From positions 124,001 through 188,000 of the forward strand of contig NZ_OX241534.1 of assembly GCF_945836005.1 (NCBI RefSeq): 64,000 nt of DNA, written 5' to 3'. The stretch's first letter is position 1. Every line of letters begins with the position of its first letter. The notes beneath the pieces are model-generated. The model saw nothing but the letters and a program-made list of their open reading frames with translations. It ran no database searches and was not told the origin of the DNA. The DNA is from Candidatus Nitrosacidococcus sp. I8 (GTDB lineage Bacteria; Pseudomonadota; Gammaproteobacteria; Nitrosococcales; Nitrosococcaceae). The translations under genes and the position numbers were made by a program. Shown here in pieces: positions 16,204 through 25,869 of this stretch.

Positions 16204-16989
16204 ATGAATAAAAAATATAAAAACTCTCATAGAGAAAATAGCCACCAAGAAAATTTTGCCTACGGATTACATTCGGTGTGTAGCGTACTTACAGAAGAGA
16301 GTACAGAAATTATCTCGCTCTGGATTAATCAGAATCGAGAAGATCAGCAGATTGAAAAAATTAAGATCCTTGCATATACTCGAGGGGTTACTCCTTTTTT
16401 TGTTACTCAGAAAAATCTTGATGATCTTAGTTTAGGTGCGAATCATCAAGGAGTTGCCGTTCAATTTTTAACCCAGCTACCTACTACTGAAGATCAATTG
16501 TTTACCCTATTGAAAGGTTTAACTGATTCTCCTTTCTTACTTATTTTAGATAGTATTCAGGATCCCCATAATCTAGGTGCTTGTCTACGTACTGCAGAGG
16601 CAGCAGGTGTCCATGGCGTCATTGTTCCTAAAGATCAAGCAGTATCGATAACATCTACAGTACGTAAAGTAGCAAGTGGTGCAGCAGAGCGAGTCCCTTT
16701 TATTACCGTTACTAACTTAACTAGAACTATAAATAAGCTAAAAGATCAGGGAGTGTGGGTGGTTGGTGCAGTAGTTAGCGAAGGAACATCGCTCTACCAA
16801 ATGGAATTAAAAGGTTCTATTGCTGTGGTATTAGGCGCTGAAGGTAAAGGATTAAGAAGGTTAGTGCAAACACATTGTGATTACTTAGCATCTATCCCTA
16901 TGTGTGGTGCAATTGGTAGCCTGAATGTTTCCGTAGCTACTGGTGTTTTTCTTTTCGAGATTCAACGCCAACGAGGATATTTAAATTGA
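16204..16989 (+). CDS. rlmB: 23S rRNA 2'-O-methyltransferase RlmB
   Basis: A 261-residue SPOUT methyltransferase that modifies G2251 of 23S rRNA. The N-terminal RNA-binding domain (ENFAYGLHSVCSVL) is followed by the knotted SAM domain with LDSIQDPHNLGACLRTAEAAG, VVLGAEGKGLRRL and SLNVSVATG. Its N-terminus carries a polar extension rich in Asn, Ser and His of about 18 residues. TrmH-like paralogues are possible, but the length and position near rpsF fit RlmB. Confidence 0.92.
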   Translation: MNKKYKNSHRENSHQENFAYGLHSVCSVLTEESTEIISLWINQNREDQQIEKIKILAYTRGVTPFFVTQKNLDDLSLGANHQGVAVQFLTQLPTTEDQLFTLLKGLTDSPFLLILDSIQDPHNLGACLRTAEAAGVHGVIVPKDQAVSITSTVRKVASGAAERVPFITVTNLTRTINKLKDQGVWVVGAVVSEGTSLYQMELKGSIAVVLGAEGKGLRRLVQTHCDYLASIPMCGAIGSLNVSVATGVFLFEIQRQRGYLN

Positions 16990-17012
16990 TTAGGCTTAAA
17001 TCTAGGGATTTT

Positions 17013-17041
17013 TTGTGATTTGTCGGTAGCTATCGTATAAT
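17013..17041 (+). promoter_or_regulatory. Sigma-70 promoter of the rpsF operon
   Basis: TTGTGA (17013-17018), a 17-base spacer and a consensus TATAAT (17036-17041). It lies 93 bases before the rpsF start, giving a leader of about 87 bases that contains a hairpin. Confidence 0.75.
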
Positions 17042-17085
17042 TCCCATCTCTATATAGAATATAGATAATTATCATTTATCTCCTT

Positions 17086-17109
17086 GCTGCCTTACTTAAA
17101 GAAGGTAGC
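17086..17109 (+). promoter_or_regulatory. Hairpin in the rpsF leader, candidate S6:S18 autoregulatory element
   Basis: GCTGCCTT and AAGGTAGC form an 8-bp stem (one G-U) with an 8-base loop, followed by TTTTAT and then ACCGTAAGGGG at the ribosome site. Leaders of rpsF-rpsR operons are known to bind the S6:S18 complex. The match to that motif was not tested by alignment. Confidence 0.4.
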
Positions 17110-17134
17110 TTTTATAAACCGTAAGGGGTCATGT

Positions 17135-17542
17135 ATGAGACATTATGAAATTGTATTTTTAACCCATCCAGATCAGAGTGCTCAAGTGCCTACTATGCTT
17201 GATCGATATCGTCAAATAATTGAAAAAGATGGTGGATCTATACATCGATTAGAAGATTGGGGTCGACGCCAGCTCGCCTATCCAATTCAAAAAGTTTACA
17301 AAGCACACTACGTATTAATGAATATCGAATGCACTTCAGAGGCACTTGAAGAATTAAATAATGCTTTTCGATTTAATGATGCCATACTAAGGAATATAGC
17401 GATCCGTAGAGACGAGGCAATTACAGAATCTTCATTTTTAGTTAAGGGCGAAGAGGCTGGGCACCACCATGATTCTCACTCAAATTATTCTAGGCATAAT
17501 CGCTTTGAATCAGAAGATGAGGATGAGGATAGTAATACCTAG
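17135..17542 (+). CDS. rpsF: 30S ribosomal protein S6
   Basis: A 135-residue S6, beginning [15 protein letters not shown]. The frame is open from 17084, but this start is universal in S6 and has AAGGGG upstream. Core S6 fold spans 1-100 ([13 protein letters not shown]). Residues about 105-135 form a tail rich in His (GHHHDSH) and then acidic residues (SEDEDEDS). S6 tails are targets of RimK glutamylation in E. coli, but the His cluster is unusual. First gene of rpsF-rpsR-rplI-dnaB. Confidence 0.97.
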   Translation: MRHYEIVFLTHPDQSAQVPTMLDRYRQIIEKDGGSIHRLEDWGRRQLAYPIQKVYKAHYVLMNIECTSEALEELNNAFRFNDAILRNIAIRRDEAITESSFLVKGEEAGHHHDSHSNYSRHNRFESEDEDEDSNT

Positions 17543-17626
17543 TAATTAGACACTAATGAGCACCTGGTCGGTGTTAAAATTTTAATTGTTAACTATTATA
17601 TTGCAATAGGTTATAGAAGATAGATT

Positions 17627-17851
17627 ATGGCACACTATTTTAGACGTAAAAGGTTTTGTCGTTTCACAGCCGAAGGAGTTAAGGAAATTGATTATAAAGA
17701 TCTAGCAACTCTTAGAGACTACATTACTGAAACAGGTAGAATTATACCTAGTAGAATTGTAGGGACTAAAACAAAATACCAACGACAACTATCTAAAGCG
17801 ATAAAGCGTGCACGCTATTTAGCGCTGCTCCCTTACTGTGATCACCATTAA
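17627..17851 (+). CDS. rpsR: 30S ribosomal protein S18
   Basis: A 74-residue S18 of normal length. [26 protein letters not shown] and [22 protein letters not shown] are the family signatures. It pairs with S6 on the platform of the small subunit. It lies 84 bases after rpsF; priB, which separates the two in enterobacteria, is absent. Confidence 0.98.
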   Translation: MAHYFRRKRFCRFTAEGVKEIDYKDLATLRDYITETGRIIPSRIVGTKTKYQRQLSKAIKRARYLALLPYCDHH

Positions 17852-17894
17852 TTAGTTTGATCTTTAAATATTCATCAATATGTAGGAAAAGATA

Positions 17895-18347
17895 ATGGAA
17901 ATCATATTACTGGAGCAAGTATTAAATTTAGGGACCCTTGGGAATACAGTATCTGTAAAACCAGGCTATGCAAGGAATTATTTAATTCCTAATGGTAAAG
18001 CAGTTCCTGCTACAAAGGCAAATGAGGCTTATTTTGAATCTCGTAGATCAGAATTAGAAAAAGCTGAGACTGAACTTGCTATGGCAGCAGAAAAACGCAA
18101 ACAAGCAATAGAATCCTTAGGATCGGTTACAATTTCTGCTAATGCAGGTGCTGAAGGTAAGCTATTTGGCTCAATTGGTGCTACAGATATCGCTACTACC
18201 TTGAATAAAGCAGGGGTTGAGGTACATAAGAAAGAGATTAGGCTACATAATGGACCATTACGGCAAGTAGGTGATTATAATCTAGAAATTTATTTACATT
18301 TAGATATATCAGCATCGATTAAAGTAGTTATTATTGCCGAAGCTTAG
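17895..18347 (+). CDS. rplI: 50S ribosomal protein L9
   Basis: A 150-residue L9. The N-terminal domain (1-50) carries the L9 signature GTLGNTVSVKPGYARNYLIP, then a long connecting helix and the C-terminal rRNA-binding domain. An AGGAAA ribosome site precedes the ATG. Third gene of the rpsF operon. Confidence 0.98.
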   Translation: MEIILLEQVLNLGTLGNTVSVKPGYARNYLIPNGKAVPATKANEAYFESRRSELEKAETELAMAAEKRKQAIESLGSVTISANAGAEGKLFGSIGATDIATTLNKAGVEVHKKEIRLHNGPLRQVGDYNLEIYLHLDISASIKVVIIAEA

Positions 18348-18412
18348 AAAATCAGCATAGGTATATTTAATTTTATTTTAAAAATATCCTATATCCTCTA
18401 TAGGGTATTTAT

Positions 18413-19804
18413 ATGGGAGAAATAAGTAGGTTTATTTATCAAGAACAAGAAGATAAGAATCTTAATTCTCTAAAAATTCCTCCTCATTCTGTAGAAGCAG
18501 AACAATCCGTATTAGGTGGATTATTATTAGATAATCAGGCTTGGGATCATATTGGTGATATCCTCGAGCCTGACGATTTTTATAAATCTGAGCATATTAT
18601 TTTATTTGATGGGATTAATAGGTTAATCGAAGCCTCCCAGCCTTGTGATGCAATTACTCTTTCGGAATACCTGCGTGATCAGCAAGCTTTAGAAAAAGTA
18701 GGAGGGCTTCCTTATATTGTAGCCTTAGTACAAAATACCCCTACCGCTGCTAATATTAAAGCCTATGCAGATGTAGTACGGGAGCGCTCTGTTCTACGCC
18801 AAATTATTCATATTGGTACAGAGGTAGCACAGAGTGGTTATTTTCCTGAAGGTCGAGGAAGTAAGGAATTGCTTGATGAGGCAGAGAAAAAAATCTTTGC
18901 CATAGCAGAGCAAGGTAATCGAGTTAGGCAAAATTTTTTTGATATAAAAACATTATTAACAAAAGCAGTTGACCGGATTGCCTATTTACATGAACAAGAC
19001 AATCCCATTATTGGTATTCCTTCAGGTTTTGTTGATTTTGATGCACTTACCTCTGGATTTGGGAAAGGAGATTTAGTTATTATTGCGGGTAGACCTTCTA
19101 TGGGGAAAACTAGTTTTGCAATGAATATTGCAGAATATGCCGCAGTAAAACGGCACTTATCTACTGCCATATTTAGCATGGAAATGCCTGCAGATCAGCT
19201 AGTGATGCGCATGATGTCTTCTATAGGGCGTATCGATCAGGGACGGGTTAGAACAGGACGCTTAAGGGATGAAGATTGGCCTAAACTCACAATAGCTATT
19301 AAATCTTTAAATGAGGCTCCCATTTTTATTGATGATACTCCAGCACTTTCTCCTTCAGAATTACGGGCCCGCATTCGTAGACTAGTTAGAGAGCAGGAAA
19401 ATTTAGGGCTTATTCTGATTGATTATTTACAACTCATGCAAGTACCGGGTAGTAAAGAAAATAGAGCTACAGAGATTTCAGAAATCTCTCGAAATTTAAA
19501 AACCATTGCTAAAGAATTTAATGTACCTGTTCTAGCTTTATCTCAGCTCAATCGCAGCTTAGAAGGAAGACCTAGTAAAAAACCTGTTATGTCCGATCTT
19601 CGGGAATCTGGAGCTATTGAGCAAGATGCAGATTTAATTATTTTTATTTATCGAGATGAAGTCTATAACGAAGATAGTCCAGAGAAAGGCACGGCTGAAA
19701 TTATTATAGGTAAACAGCGTAATGGTCCTATTGGCACAGTGCGCTTAACTTTTAGGGGAGAATACACTCGATTTGAAAATTACACTCAAAATCCTTATGA
19801 GTAA
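18413..19804 (+). CDS. dnaB: Replicative DNA helicase DnaB
   Basis: A 463-residue hexameric 5'-3' helicase. The N-terminal collar (PHSVEAEQSVLGGLLLDNQAWD) is followed by the RecA-like motor: Walker A GRPSMGKTSFA, Walker B LILIDYLQLM, and the arginine-finger/C-terminal region (SDLRESGAIEQDADLIIFIYR). No intein is present. It closes the rpsF-rpsR-rplI block, a common gammaproteobacterial order, and is followed by alr. Confidence 0.97.
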   Translation: MGEISRFIYQEQEDKNLNSLKIPPHSVEAEQSVLGGLLLDNQAWDHIGDILEPDDFYKSEHIILFDGINRLIEASQPCDAITLSEYLRDQQALEKVGGLPYIVALVQNTPTAANIKAYADVVRERSVLRQIIHIGTEVAQSGYFPEGRGSKELLDEAEKKIFAIAEQGNRVRQNFFDIKTLLTKAVDRIAYLHEQDNPIIGIPSGFVDFDALTSGFGKGDLVIIAGRPSMGKTSFAMNIAEYAAVKRHLSTAIFSMEMPADQLVMRMMSSIGRIDQGRVRTGRLRDEDWPKLTIAIKSLNEAPIFIDDTPALSPSELRARIRRLVREQENLGLILIDYLQLMQVPGSKENRATEISEISRNLKTIAKEFNVPVLALSQLNRSLEGRPSKKPVMSDLRESGAIEQDADLIIFIYRDEVYNEDSPEKGTAEIIIGKQRNGPIGTVRLTFRGEYTRFENYTQNPYE

Positions 19805-19845
19805 AAATTACATATAGTTAGTAAATAAGTGAATTAAATTTCCTC

Positions 19846-20916
19846 TTGGATTACCCTCAAGCACTTATTAACACAGCTGCTCTACAGTATAATTTAGATA
19901 TAGTACGCAAAAAAGCACCTCGTAGTAAGGTCATAGGAATTATTAAAGCAGATGGTTATGGTCATGGTGTCGTAGAAGTAGCAAAATTACTAATTAGAGG
20001 TGTAGATTCTTTTGGGGTTGCTAGATTAGAAGAAGGGATTAGGCTACGGCAAAATAGAATACATTGCCCTATTATCTTACTTAGTGGAGTTTCAAACAAA
20101 GCAGATTTAGAACACGCTTCTACTCATCATTTGAGTCTTGTAATCCATCATATCTCTCAGTTAAATCTATTGCAGCAAGTAATACTCCCTAATCCAATTT
20201 CCGTATGGGTTAAAGTGGATACTGGTATGCACCGCTTGGGATTTCCTCCTAGGCAGATCTATGAAGCTATTACGATTATTCGTAATTGTTCATCAGTTTC
20301 ATCTATTATTGGTCTGATGAGTCATTTTGCTAATGCGGATAGATCTAGTGATTCGTTTACCCAAGCCCAATTAGAAATTTTTAATCATTTAGAAATTAAC
20401 CTTCCTTGTAGTTTTGCAAATTCAGCAGCAATTATAGCTTATCCTCAATCTCAATTAGATTGGGTACGTCCAGGATTAATGCTTTATGGTATCTCTCCTT
20501 TTAAGGATCGTACAGGATCAGAACTAGGGCTTAAACCTATCATGACCTTAAAGAGCCAATTAATCGCTATTCAACATCTATATACTGGAGACAAAGTAGG
20601 CTACGGTTCTACTTGGATTTGTCCAGAATCTATGCCTGTAGGCGTAGTTGCACTAGGTTATGGAGATGGTTATCCGCGCCATATAGAAAATGAAACCCCT
20701 ATACTAGTGAATGGAGCCCCTGTTCCTATTATTGGGCGAGTCTCCATGGATATGATTACCGTAGATTTACGTACTCAACTCAATGCTCAGGTAGGAGATC
20801 CCGTAATCGCTTGGGGAGAAGACTTACCTGTAGAGAGAGTTGCTCACTGCGCAAGTACAATTCCGTATGAACTTGTATGCCAAGTTACTCCAAGAGTACC
20901 TAGAATTTTAGTTTAA
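19846..20916 (+). CDS. alr: Alanine racemase
   Basis: A 356-residue PLP enzyme that makes D-alanine for peptidoglycan. The PLP lysine lies in IGIIKADGYGHG and the second catalytic Tyr in VGYGSTW. The start is TTG (19846), giving MDYPQALIN. No ATG is near, and no clear ribosome site is seen, so the start is less sure than the family. Gene order dnaB-alr-radA is shared with E. coli-related genomes in part. It ends 4 bases before radA. Confidence 0.93.
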   Translation: MDYPQALINTAALQYNLDIVRKKAPRSKVIGIIKADGYGHGVVEVAKLLIRGVDSFGVARLEEGIRLRQNRIHCPIILLSGVSNKADLEHASTHHLSLVIHHISQLNLLQQVILPNPISVWVKVDTGMHRLGFPPRQIYEAITIIRNCSSVSSIIGLMSHFANADRSSDSFTQAQLEIFNHLEINLPCSFANSAAIIAYPQSQLDWVRPGLMLYGISPFKDRTGSELGLKPIMTLKSQLIAIQHLYTGDKVGYGSTWICPESMPVGVVALGYGDGYPRHIENETPILVNGAPVPIIGRVSMDMITVDLRTQLNAQVGDPVIAWGEDLPVERVAHCASTIPYELVCQVTPRVPRILV

Positions 20917-20920
20917 TACC

Positions 20921-22291
20921 ATGGCTAAAAAAAATATGGCTTATCAGTGCCATCAATGTGGTAGTGAAACTACTCGCTGGGTAGGGCAATGTCCCGGATG
21001 TGGCTCTTGGAATACCTTAGAGGAGCTATCAAAGCTCCCTCCAGTAACACGGCAAGAGCGTTATACCAATTATTCAGGTACTTTGAGTACTGTTCAACCG
21101 TTAGCAGAAGTACAGAGCAATACGGAGTTCAGACTACCTTCAGGTCTTTCTGAATTAGATCGGGTACTTGGAGGTGGGTTAGTAGCAGGTTCTGTAGTAT
21201 TAATAGGAGGCAATCCTGGCATAGGTAAATCTACCTTACTTTTACAAGCACTTGCCGCTATAGGGATTACCCAGCAAGGTCGAGTACTTTATCTTACGGG
21301 AGAAGAATCTCTTGCTCAAATTTATCTAAGAGCGCAACGATTAAACCTAGCTAAAGCCCCAGTACGGCTTCTTGCTGATACCCTAATTGAACGATCTCTT
21401 GCGGTAGCTGAAAAAGAACAGCCTTTGGTAATGGTAGTAGACTCTATTCAAACTCTGTATTCGGAGCAATTTCAGTCTGCACCTGGTACCGTAACTCAAG
21501 TACGAGAGAGTGCCGGTCAACTACTTCGTTATGCAAAACAGAATGGAGTTGCCGTCATTTTAGTGGGTCATGTAACTAAAGATGGAGCTTTAGCAGGTCC
21601 TCGAATATTAGAGCATATGGTGGATACAGTGCTTTATTTTGAAGGAGATGATGGCGAACGACTTCGAGTCCTCCGTGCTGTCAAAAACCGCTTTGGAGCA
21701 GTCAATGAACTAGGAGTTTTTTCTATGACCGAGCAAGGATTGCGAGAAGTAAATAATCCTTCTGCTATTTTTCTCGCTCGAGGTAAAGAGTCAGTACCAG
21801 GTAGCGCAGTTACTGTGATTCGAGAGGGAAGCCGCCCCTTGTTAGTAGAAGTACAAGCTTTGGTGGATGATAGCCACCTAGCTAGTCCAAGGCGAGTTAC
21901 GGTGGGTTTAGAACCTAATCGTTTAGCCATGCTCCTTGCTATTATTCACCGTCATGGTGCCATGATGCCTAGCGCTCAAGATGTTTTTATTAACGTGGTG
22001 GGTGGTGTGCGAGTGAATGAAACTGGAGCAGATTTAGCTATCCTCGCTGCTATTGTTTCTAGCTTGAGAGATAATCCTTTGCCACAAGATTTAATTTTAT
22101 TTGGGGAGGTAGGACTTACAGGGGAAATCCGCCCTGTGCCTGGGGGGGAAGAGCGTTTAGCCGCTGCTATTAAACACGGGTTTAAACAAGCAATCTTACC
22201 TAAAGCTAACCTCCCTAAACATATCCCTAAAGAAGCCCGTATTACTCCGGTAAGCCGTATTAGTGAAGTATTAGAAACGTTGAAGAGTTAA
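20921..22291 (+). CDS. radA: DNA repair protein RadA
   Basis: A 456-residue RecA-like protein that drives branch migration in recombination. Order: N-terminal C4 zinc finger (CHQCG and CPGCG), Walker A GGNPGIGKSTLLLQ, the RadA-specific KNRFG motif (VKNRFGAVNELGVF), and a C-terminal Lon-like domain (about 290-456). Normal length. It begins 4 bases after the alr stop, so co-transcription is likely. Confidence 0.97.
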   Translation: MAKKNMAYQCHQCGSETTRWVGQCPGCGSWNTLEELSKLPPVTRQERYTNYSGTLSTVQPLAEVQSNTEFRLPSGLSELDRVLGGGLVAGSVVLIGGNPGIGKSTLLLQALAAIGITQQGRVLYLTGEESLAQIYLRAQRLNLAKAPVRLLADTLIERSLAVAEKEQPLVMVVDSIQTLYSEQFQSAPGTVTQVRESAGQLLRYAKQNGVAVILVGHVTKDGALAGPRILEHMVDTVLYFEGDDGERLRVLRAVKNRFGAVNELGVFSMTEQGLREVNNPSAIFLARGKESVPGSAVTVIREGSRPLLVEVQALVDDSHLASPRRVTVGLEPNRLAMLLAIIHRHGAMMPSAQDVFINVVGGVRVNETGADLAILAAIVSSLRDNPLPQDLILFGEVGLTGEIRPVPGGEERLAAAIKHGFKQAILPKANLPKHIPKEARITPVSRISEVLETLKS

Positions 22292-22391
22292 TTTAGTACA
22301 ATCTTCATTTTTTATATCTTTTCAAAAAATTTTTATCTACCTATCAACTATAATAAAACCAATATGTTTTTTAATAGAAATTGTACATAGC

Positions 22392-22811
22392 ATGCTCTGG
22401 GTAAAAGCGTTTCATATTATTTTCGTAGTAGCTTGGTTTGCTGGATTATTTTATTTGCCTCGCTTATTTGTTTACCATGCTCAATGTGAAGATGAGTTGG
22501 GGCAAGAGCGGTTTAAAGTGATGGAGCGTAAACTATACCGAGGAATCATGACTCCTAGCGGGGTGTTAGCTATTGTATTTGGGTTATGGCTTATTTATCT
22601 TACCCCAACGTGGCTAACTGCAGGATGGCTCCACGCTAAACTTGCTTTAGTGTTAGTTTTAATAAACTATCACTGGTATTGTGGAAAATTATTAGTTACT
22701 TTTCGTGAGAATCGAAATCGATATAGCCATATTTTTTATCGCTGGTTTAATGAATTTCCCGTACTTATTTTAATTGGGGTAGTGGTTTTAGTGGCTGTGA
22801 AGCCATTTTAA
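22392..22811 (+). CDS. hemJ: Protoporphyrinogen IX oxidase HemJ
   Basis: A 139-residue membrane protein with four helices. Its start ([25 protein letters not shown]) has the conserved His and the Arg-Leu-Phe segment of HemJ, which makes protoporphyrin IX in the penultimate haem step. It precedes lpxD by 8 bases, so the two may share a transcript. Haem demand is high in nitrifiers. The aerobic HemF at 47965 is one pathway step earlier. Confidence 0.9.
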   Translation: MLWVKAFHIIFVVAWFAGLFYLPRLFVYHAQCEDELGQERFKVMERKLYRGIMTPSGVLAIVFGLWLIYLTPTWLTAGWLHAKLALVLVLINYHWYCGKLLVTFRENRNRYSHIFYRWFNEFPVLILIGVVVLVAVKPF

Positions 22812-22819
22812 AAAATAAT

Positions 22820-23860
22820 ATGGAAGTTCAATTAATAGAAATTGCTCAATTTTTAGGCTGTGAAATCCTAGGGGATAAAACTGCAGTTATTTCTGGGGTA
22901 GCCTCATTAGATAAAGCACAAAGTGGGGATTTAAGCTTTTATACTCATCACCGGTATGCTAATCAGATAAAACAATCAAAAGCGACTGCCTTTATTATCA
23001 GCTCTAAAAATAAAGATCAGTTTATTAACTGCACTGTAATTTTTTCTCCTAACCCGTACCGAGATTTTGCAAGGGTTATCAATAAATGGTTCAACACCTT
23101 TATTTTTCCTGATCCTAATATTCACCCAACTGCAATTATTGGTAATAATGTAGAGGTTGCAGAAAACTGCAGTATTGGGGCTTATTGCGTTATTGAAGAT
23201 AATGTTAAGATTGGTACAAATACTATATTGTTCCCATTTTGCTATGTAGGTAAAAATACAACTCTTGGGGATCTCTGTATTCTTCATCCTCGGGTCACTT
23301 TACTTGAACGAGTCATTGTTGGAAACCGAGTCATTTTTCATCCTGGGTCAGTGATTGGTGGTGATGGATTTGGATTTGCGCCTGACCCACCGCAAGGTTA
23401 TTTTAAGGTACCTCAAATAGGTTGGGTTGAAATTGCTGATGATGTAGAGATTCAATGTAATACTACCATTGATCGAGGAATGTTAGGAGCAACAAGGATT
23501 GGTCTAGGAAGCAAAATTGATAATCTTGTTCAAATTGCTCATAACGTAGAAATTGGTGAGCATAGTGTTATTGTAAGCCAAGTGGGTATTTCTGGTAGTA
23601 GTAAAGTTGGAAATTGGGTAACTTTAGCAGGGCAAGTAGGTTTAGTGGGTCATATTAAAATAGGGGATGGTGCCATAGTCACTGCTCAATCAGGTGTTGC
23701 TAAGAGTATTCCGCCCAATATGGTGGTAACAGGTAGTCCTGCTCAACCTATTGCAAAAAACCGCCGAGCTTTAGCGGAAATGAATCGTATCTCGGTATTA
23801 AAGAAAAAAATTGCTGAACTAGAAACTCGGCTCAATAAGCTTGAAAAAGCTAATAAATAG
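22820..23860 (+). CDS. lpxD: UDP-3-O-(acyl)glucosamine N-acyltransferase LpxD
   Basis: A 346-residue acyltransferase for the third lipid A step. It has the N-terminal uridine-binding domain (1-100), a left-handed beta helix made of hexapeptide repeats (about 100-300; [20 protein letters not shown]), a catalytic His in [14 protein letters not shown], and a coiled C-terminal helix ([15 protein letters not shown]). It sits apart from the usual bamA-lpxD-fabZ block, so a second copy may exist elsewhere. It abuts bepA tail to tail with no spacer. Confidence 0.95.
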   Translation: MEVQLIEIAQFLGCEILGDKTAVISGVASLDKAQSGDLSFYTHHRYANQIKQSKATAFIISSKNKDQFINCTVIFSPNPYRDFARVINKWFNTFIFPDPNIHPTAIIGNNVEVAENCSIGAYCVIEDNVKIGTNTILFPFCYVGKNTTLGDLCILHPRVTLLERVIVGNRVIFHPGSVIGGDGFGFAPDPPQGYFKVPQIGWVEIADDVEIQCNTTIDRGMLGATRIGLGSKIDNLVQIAHNVEIGEHSVIVSQVGISGSSKVGNWVTLAGQVGLVGHIKIGDGAIVTAQSGVAKSIPPNMVVTGSPAQPIAKNRRALAEMNRISVLKKKIAELETRLNKLEKANK

Positions 23861-25366
23861 CTATAAATCACTATTTTTATTTATCTTTACTTCTGCTTCT
23901 AATTCTCGCAAGCGAGCATCAATTTTAGAGTGTTCATGAAAATCATTTCCTATAGATTTACTCGCTAATTTTAACTGGCTGATTGCCATACCAATCTGAC
24001 CATAGTCGTAATAATATTCAGCCATCCAGCGATGGGATTCGGCTTGATTACCTATATTTTCTTCGGCTCTAGCCAGTAATAAATAAGTCCAACCATTCTT
24101 TTGACCTAATTCCATCTGTGCCCTAAGCAAATCCCTAGCAATATGAGGTTGATTATTTCTAAGCAGTGCTTGAGTATAATTAATCACTATCGTGTAATCA
24201 CTTGGATATAAATCTAGTGCTTTCTTATAAATATCAAATGCTGTTTTAAGCTGACCTATTGACTCCTCTATTTCCGCAAAGGCGAGTTGATAGGTAAGAT
24301 TATCTTTATCCCGTTCTAGTAAAGCTAAAATTTGTCTTTTCGCCTCATTTCTATTTCCAGCATTATCCAACGCTAAAGCATATCCATATTGAGTAGCTTC
24401 TTTATTTAAATAGTGCCCTGTTTTTAATGATTGATTAAAATATTTAACCGTTTCGCTATCATCTTCACTAGAGAGTACTTGAAGCCTTGCACGCATTAAA
24501 TAAAATTTAAGATCATTTTCATTTTTCACTAAAAGCTGGCGAGTATTATTTGTAACTAACTTTTCAGCTCTGCCGACAGCATCAGCAATTCGGTTTCTTG
24601 TCACTGGGTGACTACTTAGAATTTCTGGAGGTTCAAGCCCATAATATCTACTTGCTTGTTGTAATCGTTCAAAAAAAGAAGGCATCGCAAAGGGATCATA
24701 GCCGGATTTACTGAGGGTTTGCATTCCTATTCGATCCGCCTCTTTCTCATTAGCTCGAGTGGTATTAATCTGAGATTGGGTAGATCCTGCTTGGGCAGCA
24801 ATTAATCCAGCCATAGCGGCATCAGGATTTCCACTGGCAGCTCCTGCTATAATAGCCGCTAATATAGCAGCAGTCATAGGTAGACTTAAGCGACTGCTGT
24901 GTTCAAAGGATCGAGCTAAATGATGTTGAGTAATATGGGCAATTTCGTGTGCCATCACTGCAGCCAATTCTCCTTCAGTTTGAGTATTTAAAATCAGCTC
25001 GGAATGAATTCCAATATAGCCACCAGGGGCTGCAAAAGCATTAATAGTAGGATTTTTAATAATGAAAAAGGTGAAATTCTGCCCGCCGTTATCACTTTGA
25101 GCTACTAATTTATAGCCTAGAGATTGGATATAAGTAGTAAGTTCTGGATCGTCAACAATAGGTACCGCACCGCGTAATTGTTGCATAAACTGCTGACCAA
25201 TACGGCGCTCTTGTTCTGGAGAAAGGGTAACGGCAGAGTGATCGCCCATTTCAGGCAATTTAATTTCATCAGCATTTACTCTTAACCCAATAAGAAAGGT
25301 GATACTTCCTATAAGGGTTAATAAATTTTTTCTTTGCTTAATTATGATAGAGAGGCTTAAATACAC
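23861..25366 (-). CDS. bepA: Periplasmic M48 metalloprotease with TPR domain (BepA-like)
   Basis: A 501-residue secreted protein. A signal segment (about 10-32) ends near NADEIK. The zinc site is HEIAHITQHH with a further Glu in NEKEADRIG. A Met/Ala-rich region and a TPR array (about 290-490) follow, as in BepA (YfgC). BepA checks and degrades misassembled outer-membrane proteins such as LptD. E. coli BepA is 487 residues. The LoiP-like paralogues lack the TPR half, so BepA is the best call. Confidence 0.88.
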   Translation of the reverse strand: MYLSLSIIIKQRKNLLTLIGSITFLIGLRVNADEIKLPEMGDHSAVTLSPEQERRIGQQFMQQLRGAVPIVDDPELTTYIQSLGYKLVAQSDNGGQNFTFFIIKNPTINAFAAPGGYIGIHSELILNTQTEGELAAVMAHEIAHITQHHLARSFEHSSRLSLPMTAAILAAIIAGAASGNPDAAMAGLIAAQAGSTQSQINTTRANEKEADRIGMQTLSKSGYDPFAMPSFFERLQQASRYYGLEPPEILSSHPVTRNRIADAVGRAEKLVTNNTRQLLVKNENDLKFYLMRARLQVLSSEDDSETVKYFNQSLKTGHYLNKEATQYGYALALDNAGNRNEAKRQILALLERDKDNLTYQLAFAEIEESIGQLKTAFDIYKKALDLYPSDYTIVINYTQALLRNNQPHIARDLLRAQMELGQKNGWTYLLLARAEENIGNQAESHRWMAEYYYDYGQIGMAISQLKLASKSIGNDFHEHSKIDARLRELEAEVKINKNSDL

Positions 25367-25511
25367 AATTTTTTTGAGAGTAAAATACTTATTCTCTATT
25401 ATTCAGTTTAAATCAGCTTTTGTTTTATGTAGGTTATTTCTATAAATATTTATTTAAAAAATAATGGTTTTTCTCTAATCATTAGATATAAGTACTTTTT
25501 ATTTAAAATCA

Positions 25512-25766
25512 ATGTCTATTATTAATTATGATATAGCAATCGATGCTACTGGTTTGGCATGCCCCTTACCTTTGCTGCGTATTCGTAAAACATTAGCTAC
25601 CTTAGAGGAAGGGCAAGTTTTATACGCAATAGCTACTGATCCAGACTCTTTAAAAGATATCCAAGCCTTTTCCCGCATTACAAAAAATGATCTTTTGAAA
25701 TTCTTTGAAAAAGAGAGTAAATACCATTTTTTTATTCGCAAAGGCACAAGGACTATGCAAATTTGA
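25512..25766 (+). CDS. TusA/SirA-family sulfur carrier
   Basis: An 84-residue protein with the family core DATGLACPLPLLRIRKTL. The Cys of the CPxP motif carries persulfide sulfur in TusA. The later ATDPDSLKDIQAF segment is also typical. It may serve tRNA 2-thiouridine synthesis or other sulfur transfer. It is divergent from bepA and has no tus partner nearby. Confidence 0.88.
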   Translation: MSIINYDIAIDATGLACPLPLLRIRKTLATLEEGQVLYAIATDPDSLKDIQAFSRITKNDLLKFFEKESKYHFFIRKGTRTMQI

Positions 25767-25869
25767 TATCATAATTTGCCTTAACAATTCGAAGGTATTG
25801 CATCCTCCAATAAAAATCCTTACTCTTTAATCCAATAAAATTTATAAATACTGTATAAGTGAGATTAAA

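Noticed and set aside
17084-17134. Longer N-terminus for S6
   Set aside because: The extra residues match no S6, contain the leader hairpin, and the real start MRHYEIVF has a good ribosome site.
21634-21930. Minus-strand open frame inside radA
   Set aside because: It lies wholly opposite a well-conserved gene, and its product is Arg/Ser/Pro-rich without a motif.
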